Shown in pieces: positions 4,311 through 6,953 of a DNA stretch of 6,953 nucleotides. Origin of the DNA: Candidatus Omnitrophota bacterium (GTDB lineage: Bacteria; Omnitrophota; Gorgyraeia; Zapsychrales; Fredricksoniimonadaceae). The translations under genes were made by a program, and so were the position numbers. Position 1 is the stretch's first letter. Each line of letters opens with the position of its first letter. The DNA is taken from assembly GCA_023247575.1 (NCBI GenBank), contig JAHFGE010000078.1:1-6953 (forward strand). The letters are read 5' to 3'. The notes beneath the pieces were generated by a model, which saw only the letters and a list, made by a program, of their open reading frames with translations, did not search any database and had not been told where the DNA came from.

Positions 4311-6953
4311 GGCAGCGCCCCCACAGCCACTGCTTCTAAAGGCTCAGCAGCTTTAGGAGGAGGTGTTTGAGGATGGTATTCGTTAAATTTAACTGAGACA
4401 ATACGGGAAACCCCCTGTTCCTGCATAGTAACCCCATACATAGTATCAGCGATCGACATGGTCTTTTTATTATGCGTAATGACGATAAACTGGGCAATTT
4501 TGGCGAATTCTTTTAAAAGATTGGCAAAGCGGTCGATATTGCTTTCATCCAAGGCAGCGTCAATCTCATCCAGAACACAAAACGGCGAAGGTTTGACTTT
4601 AAATACCCCAAAAATAAGGGCAATGGCGGTCAATGCCTTTTCGCCGCCGGATAGGAGGCTGATATTCTGCAGCTTTTTGCCTGGAGGACGGGCCACAATA
4701 TCGATGCCAGATTCCAAAGCGTTTTCGGGATCTAAGAGAACCAGTTGAGCCTCCCCGCCACCAAACAACATACGGAAATAAACTCGGAACTCTTCACTGA
4801 CCCTGGTGAAAGTATCCGTAAACATCTGACGTGTCGTACGGTTGATTTTTGTAATGGTGGACATCAATTGTTCTCTGGCCGTCAGAAGATCACTTTGCTG
4901 CTTGGTCAAGAACTCAAAGCGCTGCTTTAATTCATCAAATTCTTCAATGGCAACCAGATTAACCGCTCCGTAGGATTCACATCGTTTCTTTAAACGCTCG
5001 ATTTCTAAGCTAAACTCTTCATTATTAACTTGTTCGGTGGTTGGAACTGCCGATTCCTGGCCCCAGTCAATCTTGTAAGTTTGCAGGAGACGCTCTTTTA
5101 ATCCGCGCTGATTAAACTGTATTTCCTGCTGGCGCATCTGCAAACTGTGAAGCTCGGTTTTGGATTGAGTCATCTCCTCTTCAATAGCTTTGGCATTATG
5201 ACGAAAGCCTGTTAGACGTTGACTCATCTCGGCTTTTTGAGTTAAGAATTGATTAAGTTCACCGCTTAAACCCTGCTTCTTTGTCTTTAAATGTTCAATG
5301 GCCACCTGGAGATTGGCGATATCATTATTAATTTTTACTTTTTTATCGCTGGACTCTTGTATTTCTCGGTCAAAACGGCTGATATCCGACAAATCCCTCT
5401 CCAGATTCAGCGTATGAAGATTTAAATTTTCCTGGGTACTTTGCTGTTGGGTCTGCCAGGTGTTGGCCTGGGCCTCTAATTGGACAATGGCCATGTTCCA
5501 GGTTTCGCGTTCTTGATCTTTAACAGCAATGCTCTCTTGTTTGGCTTTAATCCCTTCCTGGACATGAGCGATTTCGTCAGCCACATCTTGTAATTGTCCC
5601 GACAATTGAATTTCTTGCGCTTTTAAATCGGCAAGAGCGGATTCAATCTGAGTAAATTCGCTGCTCATTAAGTCCAATTCTGCGATAATTTTACCGGATT
5701 CGAGTTCAATATCATTTTTTTGCGCCTCCAGAACCGAAAATTTCTTCTCTAAAATTTGAACATTTTTTAAAGCTGCATCGACAGCAACGCTGATGTCGCT
5801 GATGTGTTGATTCAGCTGCTTCTGGTTGGAATTCTCCGACGCCAACTGAGTTTCCACCTGGGCCATGCGGCCATCCATGTGGGTTAAATCCAATTCCACA
5901 TATTTTATTTGGTAAACAATCTCATACAAAGTAGAACTGTCACCCCCGAATGTTTCAATCGGGGGTCTAGTGCTTGCAACCTCTGGATTCCCGATTAAAG
6001 CATTCGGGAATGACAAATTGCTATTAATAATTTCCTTAATGCTCTTAATTTTTCCGATCATACCCGTTTGATGCTCCAAAGGTTTGACTGGGGCAATAAA
6101 CCGTCCCTCGACAACAGGATCAGGATTGTCCTGATACTGGCGCTGCATCCTGGCAATAAAATCTTTTTGGGAAACTAGAAAAACTTTGGATTTTTCCAGA
6201 TCATCGATTTTTGCTTCACAGGCAGCCAGTTGGTTCTTTAAACTTTCCTGGGACTGCTGCTGGCCATTTAATGCATTCCTGGCTGATTGTATTTCTTGCC
6301 CCACAGCGCTGATGGCCGCAGAGACCGTTTCCAATTTCTGACGGACCTGGAATTTTTCTTGATTGACTTTGCTATTGTCCTGTTCCAGACGGCCCTTGCG
6401 TGCGTTTTGTTCCATCACCCGTTTCATATTCTCGGTTAATTGATTTTTGAAACGCACCTCTTGAGCATTGAGGGCAAAAACTTCCGTCTGAGCTGATTGA
6501 ATGGAGCGCTCGGTCTGCTCGATAAAGATCATCAAGGCATTGAGGCCCCTGCGTTTCTCCTCCAGCTGGTTGGAAATTTCAGTCAACGACTGTGTCATTT
6601 GCACGCATTGGGCTTTAATGTCCTCGATTTTGTTTTGATGACACCCGCAGCGTTCCACCGCAGCCTTTTTCTCGGCTTCCAGCCTGGTGGTGGTGTCTTG
6701 AATATTTTGCAAACGCTCCTCATTGAAACCGATCTGACGCACGTTCACCTCAATGTCATTGTCCAAACGGATCTGCTTTTCCTTGAAATCATCGATTTTT
6801 TCGTCGATTTCTTCGGTCAGTGCGGTTTCATGCTCCATGAGTTGATGCAATTCTTCCAACTGACGCAAACCCTGTTGTTCTTTTGTTTGCAAACCCTGGA
6901 GGCTGGCGGTCATCGTCTCAAACTCCCGGGTCAATACGGCCATTTGATGACGA
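4307..6953 (-). CDS. smc: Chromosome segregation ATPase SMC, 3' part (5' end outside window)
   Basis: The frame stays open to base 6953, so the N-terminal Walker A head and part of the first coiled-coil arm are missing. The methionine at 6943 is internal; numbering here counts from it. Residues 1 to about 260 and 355-650 are long heptad-rich coiled coil full of E, K, Q and L. The C-terminal head is textbook SMC: signature LSGGEK (764-769, bases 4637-4654), Walker B FCVLDE with catalytic E793, D-loop ALDE (797-800), and switch histidine H824 in VITHNK. SMC dimers clamp and loop DNA to organise and segregate chromosomes. The middle (about 271-354) should be the hinge, but no canonical hinge with its glycine-rich dimer motifs is recognisable. 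A short strand-rich module is there, interrupted by a 26-codon palindromic insert (about 311-336). The tail ends in a proline/alanine-rich extension. The gene could be a lineage-specific SMC variant; RecN or SbcC fit less well because of the LSGGEK...LDEIDAALDE pattern. Confidence 0.93.
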   Translation of the reverse strand, partial: RHQMAVLTREFETMTASLQGLQTKEQQGLRQLEELHQLMEHETALTEEIDEKIDDFKEKQIRLDNDIEVNVRQIGFNEERLQNIQDTTTRLEAEKKAAVERCGCHQNKIEDIKAQCVQMTQSLTEISNQLEEKRRGLNALMIFIEQTERSIQSAQTEVFALNAQEVRFKNQLTENMKRVMEQNARKGRLEQDNSKVNQEKFQVRQKLETVSAAISAVGQEIQSARNALNGQQQSQESLKNQLAACEAKIDDLEKSKVFLVSQKDFIARMQRQYQDNPDPVVEGRFIAPVKPLEHQTGMIGKIKSIKEIINSNLSFPNALIGNPEVASTRPPIETFGGDSSTLYEIVYQIKYVELDLTHMDGRMAQVETQLASENSNQKQLNQHISDISVAVDAALKNVQILEKKFSVLEAQKNDIELESGKIIAELDLMSSEFTQIESALADLKAQEIQLSGQLQDVADEIAHVQEGIKAKQESIAVKDQERETWNMAIVQLEAQANTWQTQQQSTQENLNLHTLNLERDLSDISRFDREIQESSDKKVKINNDIANLQVAIEHLKTKKQGLSGELNQFLTQKAEMSQRLTGFRHNAKAIEEEMTQSKTELHSLQMRQQEIQFNQRGLKERLLQTYKIDWGQESAVPTTEQVNNEEFSLEIERLKKRCESYGAVNLVAIEEFDELKQRFEFLTKQQSDLLTAREQLMSTITKINRTTRQMFTDTFTRVSEEFRVYFRMLFGGGEAQLVLLDPENALESGIDIVARPPGKKLQNISLLSGGEKALTAIALIFGVFKVKPSPFCVLDEIDAALDESNIDRFANLLKEFAKIAQFIVITHNKKTMSIADTMYGVTMQEQGVSRIVSVKFNEYHPQTPPPKAAEPLEAVAVGALP
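5938..6015. repeat. 78-bp compound palindromic element inserted in frame in smc
   Basis: Bases 5938-6015 form a gap-free imperfect inverted repeat centred on TTGCAA (5974-5979), with TGTC and GACA at its ends. By hand, 30 of 39 base pairs are Watson-Crick and four more are G-T. Each arm is itself a hairpin with 8-bp stem and 9-base loop: ACCCCCGA/TCGGGGGT (5942-5949 with 5959-5966) and ATTCCCGA/TCGGGAAT (5987-5994 with 6004-6011). The length is exactly 26 codons and only one frame per strand is free of stops; smc uses the open one, which reads SFPNALIGNP then RPPIETFGGD. It sits between two predicted strands of the reduced hinge region. The architecture resembles paired dRS3-like or Rickettsia-type palindromic elements. 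Family membership is inferred. Confidence 0.85.

Noticed and set aside
4336..4356. CTAAAG/CTTTAG stem-loop near the smc 3' end, considered as a terminator
   Set aside because: Stem is six pairs with no T tract, and it lies inside the coding region upstream of the stop.
6119..6135. ATCAGGA/TCCTGAT inverted repeat with a 3-base centre in smc
   Set aside because: Only 7-bp arms, in ordinary coding context (QDNPD), with no similarity to the other elements.

Overview
The window is one tightly packed block of information-processing genes, all read on the minus strand. In transcription order it holds the 3' part of an smc-type chromosome-organisation ATPase (its 5' end lies beyond base 6953), a small CvpA-family membrane protein, the replication primase dnaG, and the principal sigma factor rpoD. 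A short non-coding tail follows, with an intrinsic terminator. dnaG-rpoD is the core of the classic macromolecular-synthesis operon. The usual rpsU is not in front of dnaG; cvpA and smc are there instead. Together the block links chromosome organisation, replication priming and housekeeping transcription.

Layout: 1-205 is non-coding, with a terminator hairpin at 141-177. 206-1801 is rpoD. 1812-3620 (or 3659) is dnaG, 10 bp from rpoD. 3668-4261 is cvpA. 4262-4306 is a gap carrying the start of a sigma70-type promoter whose -35 box overlaps the smc stop codon. 4307-6953 is the partial smc.

Organism: the genes are ordinary bacterial housekeeping genes of moderate GC. The sigma factor is a group 1 RpoD with a short region 1.1, and dnaG has a Shine-Dalgarno-preceded GTG start. 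Together with the palindromic repeats embedded in genes and the unusual SMC hinge region, this suggests an uncultured Gram-negative lineage. Omnitrophota or a relative in the PVC group is my best guess, but it rests on recollection of similar proteins and is not proven here.

The unusual part is repeat DNA inside the genes. A gap-free 78-bp imperfect palindrome (26 codons), built of two mirrored hairpins, lies in frame in the middle of smc where the hinge should be. dnaG carries two more palindromes in frame: a 24-bp element just before the conserved KYINSPE motif, and a perfect 18-bp one in the linker before the helicase-binding domain. All lie at loops or linkers, and the catalytic motifs are intact. 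This resembles the in-frame palindromic elements of Rickettsia and the paired dRS3/NIME repeats of Neisseria. The SMC also lacks a recognisable canonical hinge domain.
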